DNA of 43,405 bases from Clostridia bacterium (GCA_017423825.1 JAFPCP010000033.1:1-43405); one strand, 5' to 3'. Positions 1-7,778 are shown, counted from the stretch's first letter. Program-made: numbers and translations. Notes: generated from the sequence alone by a model not told the origin.

Positions 1-479
1 AACGTGGCCATAATGACCGGCACAAGAGGGGAGGTGTAGTCTTCTATCTTGCTTTGCAGGCCGGTTTTCTGCACGTTCATATTACAGGGAGTCCCGTCCC
101 GCCAATAGGCGATACTGGACAAGAAGCCATAGTTTCCGTTGAGTTGTTTGTCAGCATCCAGCAAAGCAGACAAAGCACCGGGATCGGGGATGCAATCGTC
201 ATCCATAATCCACAGATAGTCATAGCCGGCCTCGGCCGCCACACGCATGCCGAAATTGAATCCGCCGGCACCGCCGAGATTGGCACCGGTGTTTATATAG
301 CGCACAACGCCTGCGTCGGCGAAGGGGGCAACGGCCTCTTTGGTGCCGTCGGTGCTGGCGTTGTCGATAACCAAAATATCTAATGCCGGACAATCCTGTT
401 GTTGCAGGGCGGCGATGTTGCGTAGAAGAAACTCTTTGCGGTTGAAAGTCACCACGATAGCGGCAATGTGTTTATCCAT
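1..479 (-). CDS. GT2 family glycosyltransferase, N-terminal part (cut by window edge)
   Basis: This is the first ~159 residues of a family 2 glycosyltransferase; the rest lies off the left end. It starts MDKHIAAIVVTFNRKEFL, the usual first strand of a GT-A fold. It then shows VIDNASTDGT (nucleotide-sugar binding loop), a glycine-rich NLGGAGGFNFG segment and WIMDDDC, the acidic metal-binding motif that replaces DXD in this family. The NLGGAGGF and WIMDDD pair is typical of the galactofuranosyl/rhamnosyl transferase branch, so a role in cell wall or surface polysaccharide synthesis is likely; donor and acceptor cannot be told. The ATG at 479 follows a GGAGG site about 6 nt upstream. There is no signal peptide, so it is probably cytosolic. 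It is transcribed from its own promoter at 595-623. Confidence 0.85.
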   Translation of the reverse strand, partial: MDKHIAAIVVTFNRKEFLLRNIAALQQQDCPALDILVIDNASTDGTKEAVAPFADAGVVRYINTGANLGGAGGFNFGMRVAAEAGYDYLWIMDDDCIPDPGALSALLDADKQLNGNYGFLSSIAYWRDGTPCNMNVQKTGLQSKIEDYTSPLVPVIMAT

Positions 480-594
480 ACAGCCTCCGTGAATTTTCCT
501 ATCAGCGAGTGTTTGTTTTTGTTTATTGTTGGGGAAAAGATGCCTGTTTATGCGCCCCGAAAAAGCCAAAAGATAGTCGGACACGCACAGACTA

Positions 595-623
595 ATACTA
601 CCATAGTTGGGGAATAATGTCAA
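595..623 (-). promoter_or_regulatory. Sigma-A promoter of the glycosyltransferase gene
   Basis: On the minus strand a perfect TTGACA (618-623) is separated by 17 bp from TAGTAT (595-600). Transcription would start near 588 and leave a leader of about 110 nt before the ATG at 479. I recognise no riboswitch in that leader. Confidence 0.7.
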
Positions 624-657
624 TATATTTCCGCTTTGTGCGGGGTGTCATCCGGCA

Positions 658-702
658 CGCCAAAAACCGCCGAGACGGCTGTGCGTTTCGGCGGTTTTTG
701 CG
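658..702 (-). terminator. Intrinsic terminator of the SsuA/THI5-type ABC operon
   Basis: A 12-13 bp inverted repeat has arms AAAAACCGCCGA and TCGGCGGTTTTT, with the T run forming the end of the stem. It lies just past the stop of the substrate-binding lipoprotein (711). It also separates that operon from the glycosyltransferase promoter. Confidence 0.8.
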
Positions 703-710
703 GTGTTGTA

Positions 711-1724
711 TTAAGAGATGGCTTTTTCGGCAAAGGTGTTGTTGACCACTTGCCCGTAATCGGCGATTTGCGTCAATTCGCCCGCCTCGGTCATCACGGA
801 TTGCAGACGGTTGAAACTCTCCTCGGTCATGGCCGGGGTTTCGCACCAGGCATCGATGCTGCGATAGCTTTCGACAGCCTTGGTCAGCAGCGATAGCTCC
901 GTGTCCGGGAAACTGTCTTTGACCGCCTCGGCAATTTCGGCGGCCGAGTGGGTGGCAACCCACTGTTGCCCTTTGTATACGGCATTGGTGAATCGCTGAA
1001 TCAGGTCGCTGTTTTCCGCGAGGTAACTCTTTTTCGCAAAATAGGCGGTATACGGGATGTCGCCGGAGGCCTCTCCCACGGAGGCGACGATGTAGCCCTG
1101 CCCTTTCTCTTGCAACATGGAAGCGGTGGGCTCAAACGCGGTGACGTAATCCCCGGTGCCACCGGTGAACGCGGCGGTCATCATGGAAAATTGCACGCTG
1201 GTGTCCAGCGTGGTGTCTTTCTGCGGGTCAAGGCCGTTTTTACGCAGCACGTGTTCCAGCGTCATATACGGCACGCCGCCCTTGCGGCCGGGGAGCACCA
1301 CTTTTCCGGCTAATTTATCCCATGTGAAATTGCTGTCCGGCTGGCGGGCAAGCAAGAACGAGCCGTCGCGTTGAGTGATTTGCGCAAACACTTGGGTGAA
1401 GTCCTCTTTGCCTTCGTTATACACGTAGATAGAGGCCTCCGGACCGGCGAAACCGATGTCCATATTCCCAGACAAAACCGCGGCCATCACCGCATCGGCG
1501 CCTTGGCCGTTGGACAGTTCGATTTGTATGCCTTCTTCCTCAAAAAAGCCTAAGGAGATGGCAACGTATTGAGGCGCATAGAAGATGGAATGGGTGACCT
1601 CACATACACGGACGGTTTGCAGACCGTCGGTTTGCTTAGAGCAGCCGACCAAGCCAAGCGCCAAGAGAGTGGCTGCCAGCACACAAGAAAGCGTGCGGCG
1701 GACAGCGCGAGATAAACGATTCAT
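711..1724 (-). CDS. ABC transporter substrate-binding lipoprotein, SsuA/THI5 (NMT1) family
   Basis: A 337-residue secreted lipoprotein. The N-terminus MNRLSRAVRR is followed by a hydrophobic stretch ending in the lipobox LVGC (Cys at about residue 28). The mature part fits the NMT1/THI5-like periplasmic-binding family, for example HSIFYAPQYVAISLGFFEEEG and DIGFAGPEAS. Members bind thiamine pyrimidine precursors, sulfonates, nitrate or taurine; the ligand here cannot be read from sequence. I chose the ATG at 1724 over an upstream start at 1748 because AAAGGAAG sits about 8 nt before it and the signal peptide then begins normally. It is last in a three-gene operon after the ATPase and permease, 35 bp from the permease stop, and is followed by the 658-702 terminator. 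No TPP riboswitch is visible upstream of the operon, so thiamine is not specifically supported. Confidence 0.88.
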   Translation of the reverse strand: MNRLSRAVRRTLSCVLAATLLALGLVGCSKQTDGLQTVRVCEVTHSIFYAPQYVAISLGFFEEEGIQIELSNGQGADAVMAAVLSGNMDIGFAGPEASIYVYNEGKEDFTQVFAQITQRDGSFLLARQPDSNFTWDKLAGKVVLPGRKGGVPYMTLEHVLRKNGLDPQKDTTLDTSVQFSMMTAAFTGGTGDYVTAFEPTASMLQEKGQGYIVASVGEASGDIPYTAYFAKKSYLAENSDLIQRFTNAVYKGQQWVATHSAAEIAEAVKDSFPDTELSLLTKAVESYRSIDAWCETPAMTEESFNRLQSVMTEAGELTQIADYGQVVNNTFAEKAIS

Positions 1725-1759
1725 CGACAATCTTCCTTTCCGTATCAACGGTGTGATAG

Positions 1760-2581
1760 TCAGCGATGACCAAAGCGCCGTCCGACAAGCCGTTGAACGA
1801 GCACAACCGCTTCATACAGCAGCGCGGCCACCACCGCCAGAATGATGACGCTGGACATGACCAGGTCCATTTTGAAAACCTGGCCGCCATATACGATGAG
1901 GTATCCCAACCCGGCGCGGGACACCAAAAATTCGCCGGCGATAACCCCGACGAGGGACAGGCCGATATTGACTTTTAACGAGTCGAACAGGGTGGGAATA
2001 TTATAGGGCAGCACGATTTTGCAGAACACCTGCGTTTTGGTTGCGCCGAACGTGTGCGCCATGCGGATGGCGCTTTGGTCGGTGTCTCGAAACCCGCTGA
2101 GCATTTCCAACACCGTCACCACCAGCGAGATGGCTAGCGCCATAAAAACGATAGCGCGTGTGCCGGCGCCCGCCAAGATGATAATGACCGGCCCCAAGGC
2201 GATTTTTGGCAGACTGTTAAGCACCACCAAATAGGGTTCGCTGACCTTGGAAATGAATGGGCTCCACCACAACAGAACGGCCAGCAGAATACCTGCCGCC
2301 GCGCCGAGGAAAAAGCCGGCCAGCGTTTCGCCGATGGTCACCCGCATATGATACAGCAGGTCACCGTCAGCCAGGGTTAAGTAGGTATGCAAAATCTGGG
2401 AGGGCTGGCTGAAAATGAAACTATCTATCCACCCCAGCCTCGCCGCTCCCTCCCATCCCAAGATCAGGAGTATCAACAACCCCAGCCGGCATAGGGTGAT
2501 TTGTTGTTTGCGCCGCCGGGTTTGTTTGAGGTAAAGCGCTCTCTCCGGTGAGAGATTCGATAGGGTGGTTGTTGGTTTCAT
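1760..2581 (-). CDS. ABC transporter permease, SsuC/ThiX type
   Basis: A 273-residue inner membrane permease of the binding-protein-dependent transport family. It has a cytosolic basic N-terminus (QTRRRKQQ) and a first membrane span (LGLLILLILGWEGAARLG). The SQPSQIL segment common to SsuC/TauC/ThiX follows, then further spans. The coupling region contains FRDTDQSAIRMAHTFGATK followed by IVLPYNIPTL, the site that contacts the ATPase. The start at 2581 gives a normal N-terminus preceding span 1; later ATGs would remove the first span. This start lies inside the ATPase gene, so the two frames share 161 bp, which is long for this family. It works with the ATPase (2421-3338) and the lipoprotein (711-1724). 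Confidence 0.88.
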   Translation of the reverse strand: MKPTTTLSNLSPERALYLKQTRRRKQQITLCRLGLLILLILGWEGAARLGWIDSFIFSQPSQILHTYLTLADGDLLYHMRVTIGETLAGFFLGAAAGILLAVLLWWSPFISKVSEPYLVVLNSLPKIALGPVIIILAGAGTRAIVFMALAISLVVTVLEMLSGFRDTDQSAIRMAHTFGATKTQVFCKIVLPYNIPTLFDSLKVNIGLSLVGVIAGEFLVSRAGLGYLIVYGGQVFKMDLVMSSVIILAVVAALLYEAVVLVQRLVGRRFGHR

Positions 2582-3338
2582 ACATCCCCAGTTCCTTCCA
2601 TATGCGATTGAAATAGCCGCCGAAATCCGGGTGGGCTCGGCATGCAAGCGGCGTGCGGTTCGGGAGACCGAAGCGGATGGGCAGCTCGGTTTGTATGACA
2701 GCCGGCCTTTTGGAGAGGATCAGGACCTTGTCGCCCATACAAATGCTTTCGGGGATATCGTGGGTTACCATAAGCACGGTAACCTGCTCCTGCCGGATGA
2801 TGCGGTACACGTCCTCGGTGACTTCCAGCCGGGTTTGGTAGTCAAGGGCAGAAAACGCCTCGTCCAGCAACAGAATGTCGGGGTTAATGGCCAATGTGCG
2901 AATGAGGGCTGCGCGTTGCCGCATGCCGCCGGACAGTTGCGAGGGGCGGCTGCCCGCAAAGGCGGCCAGGCCGTATGTTTCCAACAAATGGTCCGCCCGA
3001 TCCCGCATTTCCGGCGTGAGTTGATGGCGAATTTCCAGCCCTAAATACACGTTTTGCCGGATGGTACGCCATTCCAGTAAATTGTCCTGTTGCAACATAT
3101 AGCCGATGTGGGGGCTCGGGCCGGTGACCCGTTTTCCGCGGATAAGCACCTGTCCGCCGGTCGGTGCGAGTGTGCCGGCGATGATGGAGAGCAAGGTGGA
3201 TTTGCCGCAGCCGCTCGGCCCCACCATGCTGAAAAAATCGCCCTTATTCATGGTGAAATGGATGTTTCCCAGCGCCACGGTTTCCCCTTTTTCGGTTTGG
3301 TAGGATTGCCGCACCTGTTCCACGCGCAGAATTTCCAT
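2421..3338 (-). CDS. ABC transporter ATP-binding protein, SsuB/ThiZ type
   Basis: A 305-residue ATPase that powers the adjacent permease. The nucleotide-binding domain is complete: Walker A GPSGCGKS, Q-loop LQQDNLLEW, signature LSGGMRQR, Walker B ILLLDEAFSALD and H-loop VTHDI. The start at 3338 (MEILRVEQV) has GAAAGGA 8 nt upstream; the in-frame ATGs at 3362 and 3347 are poorly spaced. The domain should finish near FNRIWKELGMYETNNHP, which is where the permease ATG occurs. The frame then runs about 50 more residues, rich in Pro, Thr, Asn and Gly, reading the start of the permease gene in another frame. This tail is not expected in the family. It is either a real extension or the result of a lost stop codon. 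First gene of the operon; I could not find a convincing promoter upstream. Confidence 0.88.
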   Translation of the reverse strand: MEILRVEQVRQSYQTEKGETVALGNIHFTMNKGDFFSMVGPSGCGKSTLLSIIAGTLAPTGGQVLIRGKRVTGPSPHIGYMLQQDNLLEWRTIRQNVYLGLEIRHQLTPEMRDRADHLLETYGLAAFAGSRPSQLSGGMRQRAALIRTLAINPDILLLDEAFSALDYQTRLEVTEDVYRIIRQEQVTVLMVTHDIPESICMGDKVLILSKRPAVIQTELPIRFGLPNRTPLACRAHPDFGGYFNRIWKELGMYETNNHPIESLTGESALPQTNPAAQTTNHPMPAGVVDTPDLGMGGSGEAGVDR

Positions 3339-3422
3339 ACTGTTCATCCTTTCTTCGCCCACGGTCTCCTACACCCAGTGTATGCGCCTTTCAAAAAATG
3401 GTGTGCTTTTTCCGCCGTCCTC

Positions 3423-3452
3423 TTGACAATTAGTGGCAGAATGATGTAATAT
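3423..3452 (+). promoter_or_regulatory. Sigma-A promoter of rny
   Basis: Perfect TTGACA at 3423-3428, an 18-bp spacer, and TAATAT at 3447-3452 on the plus strand. The start site would lie near 3459, about 245 nt before the rny ATG, giving an unusually long leader. Confidence 0.7.
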
Positions 3453-3568
3453 AGTATGCGGTGGTGTAGAACATCTGTGCCTTGATAAAACACACCGCCA
3501 CAGCACACCGGGACGACGGCGGTGTTTGCCGTTTTTCGGTTCCGATATGTTGATTAATGTTTTTTGGC

Positions 3569-3586
3569 AACCCCGTGGGGGTTTTT
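3569..3586 (+). promoter_or_regulatory. Possible attenuator hairpin in the rny leader
   Basis: AACCCC-GTG-GGGGTT followed by a short T run (3582-3586) lies between the rny promoter and the rny start, about 110 nt into the predicted leader. The T run is on the plus strand only. It looks like a small intrinsic terminator, but the 6-bp stem is short and it may be only partly active. Confidence 0.35.
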
Positions 3587-3703
3587 ACCGTTTGGCAGTG
3601 TTTGATGGATAGGTTTGCCATATAGACTTTGCATACATCTTTCAAAACTGAAAAGTCCCATGGGATTGCCTTGCTATCCAAATTTTATAGGAGGTGTATC
3701 CCG

Positions 3704-5278
3704 ATGTTCGAGTTATCCCCTGTCTTATGGGCGGCCCTGTGTGTGGCCGGCGTGGCGGTGGGTGCGTTGGTGGCTGGCTTGATTGCGTACCGAGCGGGTA
3801 TCGCTCATCGCAAGAAAGTAGCTGAGGCTCAAATCGGCTCGGCCGAAACAGAGGCCCAGCGTATTCTCAAAGATGCGCATCAACAAGCAGAAGCGTCGAA
3901 AAAAGAGGCGCTGTTGAAGGCAAAAGACGAGATTTACCGTTTACGTAACGAATCCGAAAAAGAACTCAAAGAGCGCCGCGGTGATATTCAGCGGCAGGAG
4001 CGGCGTTTACAGCAAAAAGAAGAAACGCTGGACCACAAGGTCGAAAATTACGAGAAAAAAGAAGAGGCTTTGGCGCAGAAAGTGCGCGAAGTCGAGAACC
4101 GCATGGCGGATGTCGAGGCTCTCAAAAAGAGCCAGTATGAATTGCTGGAACGGCTGTCCGGTTTTTCCAAGGAACAAGCCAAGGAATACCTGCTTGCCAG
4201 CCTGAGCGAAGAACTGCAACATGATAAAGCCCGCAAACTGTCGGAGTTTGAAACACAACTCAAAAATGAGGCGGACCAGCGTGCGCGTGCGCTTGTTTCC
4301 CAGGCAATTCAACGTGTGGCGGCGGACCAAGTGGCCGAAACCACCGTTTCTGTGGTGCCGTTGCCCAACGACGAAATGAAGGGCCGCATCATCGGTCGCG
4401 AAGGCCGCAACATCCGTGCGATTGAAACGCTTACAGGCATCGACCTGATTATCGACGACACGCCCGAAGCCATCACCTTGTCGGGATTTGATCCGGTGCG
4501 GCGCGAGATAGCCCGCATCGCCATGGAGAGACTTGTTTCCGACGGCCGGATTCACCCCGCTCGCATCGAGGAAATGGTAAACAAAGCCCGCCGCGAGGTG
4601 GAAAACACCATCAAAGCGGAAGGCGAGCGCGCGGTGCTGGAAACCGGTCTGCGCGGCATCAATCCGGAAATCGTCAAGTTGCTCGGACGGTTGCATTATC
4701 GTACCAGTTACGGTCAGAACGTACTTAACCACTCGATGGAAGTGGCGTTCCTATCCGGCATTATGGCGAGCGAACTCGGCATTGACCCCGAAGTGGCTCG
4801 GCGCGCAGGCTTGTTGCACGATATCGGCAAATCGGTTGACCACCAAGTGGAAGGCTCGCACATCGAAATCGGTGTGGACATTGCCCGTAAGTATAAAGAA
4901 AGCGAAGCGGTGGTACACGCAATCCAAGCCCACCACGGAGACGTCGAAGCGCAAACGGTGGTGGCTTGCCTGGTGCAGGCCGCGGATGCCATTTCGGCTG
5001 CTCGTCCCGGCGCCCGCCGTGAGAATTTGGAAAACTATATCAAACGGTTGGAAAAACTGGAAGAACTGGCCAACAGTTTTGAAGGTGTGGAACGCTCCTT
5101 TGCGATTCAAGCCGGCCGTGAGGTGCGCATCATCGTTCGTCCGGATAAGGTCAACGACGATGAGATGGTCGTTCTCGCGCACGATATTGCCAAGAAAATC
5201 GAAACCAACATGGATTATCCCGGCCAAATCAAGGTCAATCTCATTCGAGAAAACCGCGCCGTGGATTTTGCAAAATAA
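3704..5278 (+). CDS. rny: Ribonuclease Y
   Basis: A 524-residue membrane-anchored endoribonuclease that starts mRNA decay in Firmicutes; length matches the family (about 520). Order of parts: an N-terminal membrane helix (residues ~8-30), a long charged coiled coil (~35-205), a KH RNA-binding domain with the GREG loop at ~229-232 ([15 protein letters not shown]), and an HD domain with LLHDIGKS near 370 and AIQAHHGD after it, which supply metal ligands. The ATG at 3704 has TAGGAGGTG 9 nt upstream; the longer in-frame extension from 3629 would put 25 odd residues before the membrane helix. It is monocistronic: own promoter at 3423 and terminator at 5292. The long leader with a possible attenuator suggests regulated expression. 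Confidence 0.97.
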   Translation: MFELSPVLWAALCVAGVAVGALVAGLIAYRAGIAHRKKVAEAQIGSAETEAQRILKDAHQQAEASKKEALLKAKDEIYRLRNESEKELKERRGDIQRQERRLQQKEETLDHKVENYEKKEEALAQKVREVENRMADVEALKKSQYELLERLSGFSKEQAKEYLLASLSEELQHDKARKLSEFETQLKNEADQRARALVSQAIQRVAADQVAETTVSVVPLPNDEMKGRIIGREGRNIRAIETLTGIDLIIDDTPEAITLSGFDPVRREIARIAMERLVSDGRIHPARIEEMVNKARREVENTIKAEGERAVLETGLRGINPEIVKLLGRLHYRTSYGQNVLNHSMEVAFLSGIMASELGIDPEVARRAGLLHDIGKSVDHQVEGSHIEIGVDIARKYKESEAVVHAIQAHHGDVEAQTVVACLVQAADAISAARPGARRENLENYIKRLEKLEELANSFEGVERSFAIQAGREVRIIVRPDKVNDDEMVVLAHDIAKKIETNMDYPGQIKVNLIRENRAVDFAK

Positions 5279-5291
5279 CCCAAAGCGAAAT

Positions 5292-5336
5292 AAAAACGCC
5301 GCTCACTGTATAACAACAGTGAGCGGCGTTTTTTTC
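5292..5336 (+). terminator. Intrinsic terminator of rny, probably bidirectional
   Basis: A perfect 15-bp stem (AACGCCGCTCACTGT / ACAGTGAGCGGCGTT) is followed by seven T on the plus strand. It also has T-rich sequence on the minus side. It could therefore stop minus transcripts coming from 5621-6790, for which no closer terminator is visible. Confidence 0.92.
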
Positions 5337-5349
5337 ATATTTCACATGC

Positions 5350-5384
5350 TATCCGCGTACATATATAGGGGCGGATAGGGGGCA
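5350..5384 (+). promoter_or_regulatory. Hairpin overlapping the ribosome binding site of the small membrane ORF
   Basis: TATCCGC (5350-5356) pairs with GCGGATA (5371-5377). ATGC just outside the first arm can pair with GCAT at 5382-5385, leaving the GGGG of the binding site as a bulge. This would partly hide the site used by the ATG at 5391. The pairing is seen in sequence; the regulatory role is inferred. Confidence 0.3.
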
Positions 5385-5390
5385 TAGAAA

Positions 5391-5624
5391 ATGGCGTGTG
5401 TATACAGCGGACCGGCGTCTTTGTTGGTAGGCGGGCTGTTTTTGTTGTGGGGCCTGTGTGACCGTCGCCGTGGTCGGGTGTGTTTGTTTGGCGGGGGCTG
5501 TTTAGCGGTGTTAGGGTTTTTGTTCACCTGCACGCCGCAATCTTGGGGGCTCCCGTTGTCGGGCGTGTTGGCTGTGGGCACCCTGTTTGCCGTTTTGTTA
5601 CATAAATGGGTGGTATCCGTTTAA
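5391..5624 (+). CDS. Small hydrophobic membrane protein of unknown function
   Basis: A 77-residue ORF rich in Gly, Leu, Val and Phe. Two or three membrane segments are visible: SLLVGGLFLLWGLC (residues ~10-23), LFGGGCLAVLGFLFTC (~32-47) and VLAVGTLFAVLLHKW (~59-73). A basic loop CDRRRGRV lies between the first two, so that loop is probably cytosolic. A GGGGG run about 10 nt before the ATG may serve as the ribosome binding site. I recognise no family. Its TAA overlaps the TAA of the convergent gene at 5621 by three bases. It could be a spurious ORF, but membrane-like composition with regular charge placement and a binding site favour a real gene. Confidence 0.5.
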   Translation: MACVYSGPASLLVGGLFLLWGLCDRRRGRVCLFGGGCLAVLGFLFTCTPQSWGLPLSGVLAVGTLFAVLLHKWVVSV

Positions 5625-6232
5625 TCGCGGGATTTGTCAGCCTTTTTGCGTGCTAAGCGCACGCTGCGTTTTTGCTTGACGGGGGCTGACGTCTGTTCTT
5701 TCCCGGCATAGGTATCCAGCCCGATTGTGCTCTCATCCTTGAAGAGCGGGGCACCGTCCAGAGAATAGGTCGAGCGGTAGGCGCCACTTTCCTGTCGGAT
5801 GCGTTGGGCGCGGTTTTCCAGCATATGCAACAGCGAGGCGGCGGCAATCAGGCCGCCGGCAATAACCGAGCTGAAATGACGATATAACAAGCGCCAGGTG
5901 GTCAGCCCTTGGGCGACGCCGTCGCTGCCAATTTTGGCCGGAAAGGCATTTTTCAGCGCCAGCGCTACGAGCAACCCTAACAACGCCCCGACAAGCCCCA
6001 TTATCAAAGAAAACAGGGGCTTGTTGTTGCGCTCCTTGCACACGATAAGCACCACAAAAGCGCCGCTCACAAAGACGAGAGCGAGTATCCAGCCGGCCAG
6101 CAGCCACGGCAAAGTTTCCAAAAGGTCGGGATTTTTCAGCTGTATGCTGCCGATGGCTAACAATTGAAATATGAGAGCGATAGCCAGCAATATGCCGGCA
6201 ATACCGGTGAACCATTTAGCCAGTGTACGCAT
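5621..6232 (-). CDS. Membrane protein of unknown function
   Basis: A 203-residue protein with about four membrane segments: residues ~9-30 (WFTGIAGILLAIALIFQLLA), ~42-65, ~76-93 (LIMGLVGALLGLLVALAL) and ~120-137. A hydrophilic basic C-terminal tail of some 65 residues (ending RSVRLARKKADKSRD) is probably cytosolic. I do not recognise a named family. The ATG at 6232 has AAGGAG 8 nt upstream, placed inside the end of the Nudix gene; only 3 bp separate the Nudix stop from this start, so the two are cotranscribed and probably translationally coupled. Its stop overlaps that of the convergent small ORF at 5391-5624. Confidence 0.8.
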   Translation of the reverse strand: MRTLAKWFTGIAGILLAIALIFQLLAIGSIQLKNPDLLETLPWLLAGWILALVFVSGAFVVLIVCKERNNKPLFSLIMGLVGALLGLLVALALKNAFPAKIGSDGVAQGLTTWRLLYRHFSSVIAGGLIAAASLLHMLENRAQRIRQESGAYRSTYSLDGAPLFKDESTIGLDTYAGKEQTSAPVKQKRSVRLARKKADKSRD

Positions 6233-6235
6233 AGG

Positions 6236-6790
6236 TCAAACTCCTTTTTCTTGTGTATTTGTTAACAGATGATGCACTTTCAGCACGGCAATTTGTGTTT
6301 TGGCATCCGGAATCTCGCCTGCCAAAATTTGTTCAACCAGCGTATCGAGAGGCCGGCGAAGGACGTGCAAAAATTCGTCTGCATCGGGATGCGCCTCGAT
6401 TGGTTGCAGACCGGTGGCCATGTATAGGTGAATCACTTCGTCGCAATAACCGGGCGTGGGATATACAGTGCCAAGCGGTGTGAAATGGGCGGCCTGATAC
6501 CCGGTTTCTTCGGCCAGTTCGCGTTGCCCGGTGAGCAAAGGCGGCTCTCCCGGTTCTCGTTTGCCGGCCGGGATTTCCGTCAAGATGGAGCCGTAGGGGT
6601 GTCGGTATTGCTGTACCAGCAACACCTCCCGCGCTTCGGTCAGGGCGACAATGCCTACCCCGCCGGGGTGTTCGATAATCTCGCGCTGAGCGGTTGTGCC
6701 ATCCGGCAATTGCACAGAGTCTATACGCAGATGCAACAGACGGCCCTCAAAAGCAGGCGCAGAAGACAGCGTTTTTTCCGTTAGTTCCAT
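6236..6790 (-). CDS. Nudix hydrolase, probably ADP-ribose pyrophosphatase type
   Basis: A 184-residue Nudix enzyme. The Nudix box is complete (residues ~77-99): GKREPGE, then RELAEETGY, giving the G-x5-E-x7-RE-x2-EE-x-G pattern that binds Mg2+. The N-terminal strands (VQLPDGTTAQREIIEHPGGV) and VQQYRHPYG, plus PTPGYCDE after the box, are typical of the ADP-ribose pyrophosphatase (NudF/YqkG) branch. That enzyme cleaves ADP-ribose to AMP and ribose 5-phosphate in the cytosol. The ATG at 6790 follows GGGAGG by 6 nt. It is the first gene of a two-gene operon with the membrane protein at 5621, divergent from the M14 peptidase 47 bp away. Confidence 0.9.
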   Translation of the reverse strand: MELTEKTLSSAPAFEGRLLHLRIDSVQLPDGTTAQREIIEHPGGVGIVALTEAREVLLVQQYRHPYGSILTEIPAGKREPGEPPLLTGQRELAEETGYQAAHFTPLGTVYPTPGYCDEVIHLYMATGLQPIEAHPDADEFLHVLRRPLDTLVEQILAGEIPDAKTQIAVLKVHHLLTNTQEKGV

Positions 6791-6837
6791 AAAAACCTCC
6801 CTATGAGACGGATGGGGGATGCGAAAGGAAGATGGAT

Positions 6838-7773
6838 ATGTCCATGCGGGTGCAACCGTGGCTCACAACCGCGCAGCCGATTGACCATGCGGTGGTGTGT
6901 GGGTTGAATGCCGCTTTATGTGGTCGATACCCTGTTTTGCGACCGATAACAGTCGGACATAGCTTTTTGGGACGGGGGATAGAGGCGCTCGTATTGTCCG
7001 AACCCCGCAAAACACGGCCGCACGTTCAGCGGGTGTTGATAGCGGCGGCCTTTCACGGGCAGGAGTGGCTGACCGCTTTGTGTGCTTTGCGGTTGTGTGA
7101 GGAGTTGTGTGTATCCTTGCGTGCCGGCTTGCAGCTGTGTGGTGTGTCGGTACGCAAGGCGTTGCAGGGGCGGCAGATTTGGTTTTTGCCGCTGGTTAAT
7201 CCGGATGGCGTGGAGATAGCCCGCGTCGGCAGTCGAGCAGCCGGAGAATACCGAGCGTTCGCGGCCGCCGCCGGCGCGGATACGCCGGGGTTGTGGCAAG
7301 CCAATGCCCGGGGCGTTGATATCAATCATAATTTTAACGCAGGGTGGGCTCAAATGCAAGCCCAAGCTGAAAAAAGCGGCAAAAACCGCCCCGGGCCTCG
7401 GCAATACAGCGGCCCCATACCGGAAAGTGAGCCGGAAACAAAAGCGGTTGCCGATTTGTGTCGGCGGTATGCGTTTCGGCACGTGGTGGCATTGCACAGT
7501 CAAGGGGAAGAGGTTTATTGGCGATATGGCGAGAATACGCCGCCGCAAAGCCGTATCATGGCGCAGGTGTTGGGCGCGGCCGGTGGGTATACCGTCACCG
7601 ACCCGCAAGGGTTTGCCTCCCATGGCGGGTTTAAGGATTGGTTTATTTCCTGTTTTCACCGCCCCGGATTCACCGTTGAGTTGGGAAAAGGCGTCAATCC
7701 TTTGCCGGTGGAGGAGTTTGAGGCTATATATCAAAAAGCACGTGAAATGTTGGTGCTATCTGTGCTGTTATAA
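6838..7773 (+). CDS. M14 family metallocarboxypeptidase (cytosolic)
   Basis: A 311-residue zinc peptidase. Zinc ligands are visible as HGQE (H and E of HxxE) and the later His in VALHSQG; the general-base Glu is in FTVELGKG. NPDGVE and the GVDINHNFNAGW segment are conserved family landmarks. In classical carboxypeptidases the latter reads N-R and the Arg binds the substrate carboxylate; here it is N-H. This points to the gamma-D-glutamyl-diamino acid peptidase branch acting on peptidoglycan peptides rather than a digestive carboxypeptidase. No signal peptide is present, so recycling of imported muropeptides in the cytosol is plausible. I chose ATG 6838 because AAAGGA lies 8 nt upstream; ATG 6832 would be only 2 nt away. 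A terminator follows at 7779. Confidence 0.85.
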   Translation: MSMRVQPWLTTAQPIDHAVVCGLNAALCGRYPVLRPITVGHSFLGRGIEALVLSEPRKTRPHVQRVLIAAAFHGQEWLTALCALRLCEELCVSLRAGLQLCGVSVRKALQGRQIWFLPLVNPDGVEIARVGSRAAGEYRAFAAAAGADTPGLWQANARGVDINHNFNAGWAQMQAQAEKSGKNRPGPRQYSGPIPESEPETKAVADLCRRYAFRHVVALHSQGEEVYWRYGENTPPQSRIMAQVLGAAGGYTVTDPQGFASHGGFKDWFISCFHRPGFTVELGKGVNPLPVEEFEAIYQKAREMLVLSVLL

Positions 7774-7778
7774 AAGAG

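Larger units (their letters stand above)
3339..3703. other. 365-bp divergent intergenic region between the ABC operon and rny
   Basis: No protein gene is supported here. It holds a strong plus-strand promoter (3423-3452), then about 245 nt of rny leader with a short GC-rich hairpin followed by T residues (3569-3586), and the rny ribosome binding site. On the minus side a 5-bp hairpin (TACAC-TGG-GTGTA) precedes the ABC ATPase start. I looked for TPP, preQ1 and cobalamin signatures in the minus-strand leader and did not find them. Confidence 0.6.

Noticed and set aside
3339..3460. TPP riboswitch upstream of the SsuA/THI5-type operon
   Set aside because: I looked for CTGAGA and the ACC-GA pairings that mark the class and did not find them.
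3430..3681. 83-codon minus-strand frame in the rny leader
   Set aside because: No usable ribosome binding site and no motif; it lies across the rny promoter and leader.
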